DNA of 6,847 bases. Origin: Verrucomicrobia bacterium UBA2460 (GTDB taxonomy: Bacteria; Verrucomicrobiota; Verrucomicrobiia; Methylacidiphilales; Verrucolacustridaceae). Position 1 is the stretch's first letter, and each line of letters opens with the position of its first letter. The stretch lies in contig DDPU01000044.1 of assembly GCA_002342345.1 (NCBI GenBank), forward strand, positions 1,865-8,711. The letters are read 5' to 3'. Below are positions 6,179 to 6,847 of this stretch, piece after piece. The notes beneath the pieces are model-generated. The model made no database searches. It had not been told where the DNA came from and saw nothing but the letters and a program-made list of their open reading frames with translations. Position numbers and translations under genes: made by a program.

Positions 6179-6847
6179 TCAGATCGAATGAATGTCTTTA
6201 AATATCTGGTCAGCAAGGCTTTGCCTATTTTCGAATTTGGTTTCGTTTCGAATCCACCGGAGTATTTGAATTTCCATGGAATTTCCAACAAGATTTCCTG
6301 AAAAACCAATCAGGTGTGTTTCTATGGAAAGCTTTGAACCAGAGAAGGTTGGGCAAAATCCAATGTTGATGGCACAGGGATGGTTGGTGTTGTTTTCTAG
6401 CAGAGCTTTTCCGGCGTAGACCCCGACGGGTGGGAGGCATTCGTCCGAGGTGGAAAGATTTGCGGTGGGAAAGCCGAGCTGGGTTCCCCTGCCGTCCCCC
6501 GGTACGACGGTTCCGAAAAGGGAGAAAGGCCGGCCAAGCATCGCGGCGGTATCGTCCAGCCGGCCGGCAGCGATGGCGGAACGGATGCGACTGCTGCTAA
6601 TCCGTTCCCCCGTGAAAAGAACGGGAGCGGGATTATCGAGCAGAATTTGGCGCCCGGCGCACCATTGGCCGAGCAGGCGGACATCGCCCGAGCGATTTTT
6701 TCCAAACCGCCAGTTCGGACCGACCGAAACGGTTTTCAGCGAGGGGAACGCGGATTCCAATTCCCCGAGAAAATCCTCCGGTGCCTGCAGGGATCGGGTG
6801 GCATTGAACGGGAGGGTGACGACCCTTTGGATGCCCCAGGTCTCCAG
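6179..6847 (-). CDS. ribF: Bifunctional riboflavin kinase / FAD synthetase (RibF), N-terminus outside the window
   Basis: The last 222 residues of a cytoplasmic enzyme, usually about 310 long, that phosphorylates riboflavin to FMN and then adenylylates FMN to FAD. About 90 N-terminal residues, including the HxGH nucleotidyltransferase motif, lie beyond the right edge. The remaining FAD-synthetase part shows VGPNWRFGKNRSGD at 42-55 and ISSSRIR at 83-89, both characteristic of this family. The riboflavin kinase domain follows: LGRPF (104-108), GDGRGTQLGFPTANL (117-131) with the PTAN nucleotide/flavin site, GVYAGKAL (142-149), NIGFCPTF (161-168) and Glu176 in IETH at the usual catalytic position. 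The protein ends at a normal place after the helix SLADQIFKDI, so it is not truncated at its C-terminus. Near the end, LIGFSGNLVGN replaces the more usual LxDFxxDLYG, so the kinase tail is somewhat divergent. The DNA for roughly the last 75 residues is much poorer in GC than the rest of the gene. No functional link to the downstream GH13 genes is apparent. Confidence 0.95.
   Translation of the reverse strand: METWGIQRVVTLPFNATRSLQAPEDFLGELESAFPSLKTVSVGPNWRFGKNRSGDVRLLGQWCAGRQILLDNPAPVLFTGERISSSRIRSAIAAGRLDDTAAMLGRPFSLFGTVVPGDGRGTQLGFPTANLSTSDECLPPVGVYAGKALLENNTNHPCAINIGFCPTFSGSKLSIETHLIGFSGNLVGNSMEIQILRWIRNETKFENRQSLADQIFKDIHSI

Overview
The window looks like a piece of a GC-rich bacterial chromosome, most likely from the phylum Verrucomicrobiota. 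Three things support this: the roughly 63-68 % GC coding sequence, secreted proteins with Asp/Gly-rich thrombospondin-type-3-like calcium motifs (DPDGDG followed by LLEFAQGTNP), and a protein C-terminus ending in RRFYRV plus a short tail, a style I associate with large exported Verrucomicrobiota proteins. The phylum call is inference from sequence style, not from a marker gene.

All genes lie on the minus strand, so the biological order runs from the high-coordinate end to the low. (1) 6847-6179 is the C-terminal 222 residues of RibF, the bifunctional riboflavin kinase/FAD synthetase; its N-terminus lies beyond the right edge. (2) 6178-6053 is a 126-bp AT-rich spacer with a weak promoter candidate, a 6-bp inverted repeat and a 10-bp palindrome, but no convincing terminator. 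(3) 6052-1550 encodes a 1500-residue secreted, multi-domain GH13 (alpha-amylase family) protein. It has a signal peptide, a catalytic barrel with nucleophile, acid/base and transition-state residues in place, several beta-sandwich-like modules, a tandem pair of about 112-residue repeats, a TSP3-type calcium motif and a FYRV-type C-terminal domain. (4) 1553-1 encodes a second secreted GH13-family protein, beginning at a GTG that overlaps the previous stop codon by 4 bp (GTGA). It runs off the left edge after 517 codons, just after conserved region I.

The two GH13 genes therefore look like a translationally coupled pair for breaking down starch, glycogen or another alpha-glucan outside the cytoplasm. 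RibF is a housekeeping neighbour with no obvious functional link. The long open frames on the plus strand opposite both GH13 genes are best explained as by-products of GC-rich codon use.

No RNA gene, CRISPR array, insertion sequence or phage element was recognised. The points most worth a second look are: region I of the first GH13 protein has Ala where Asn is usual, while an EF-hand-like loop sits between regions I and II; the tandem repeat modules belong to no family I recognise; the second enzyme carries a 325-residue N-terminal extension; and composition falls sharply to about 37 % GC across the 3' part of ribF and the following spacer.
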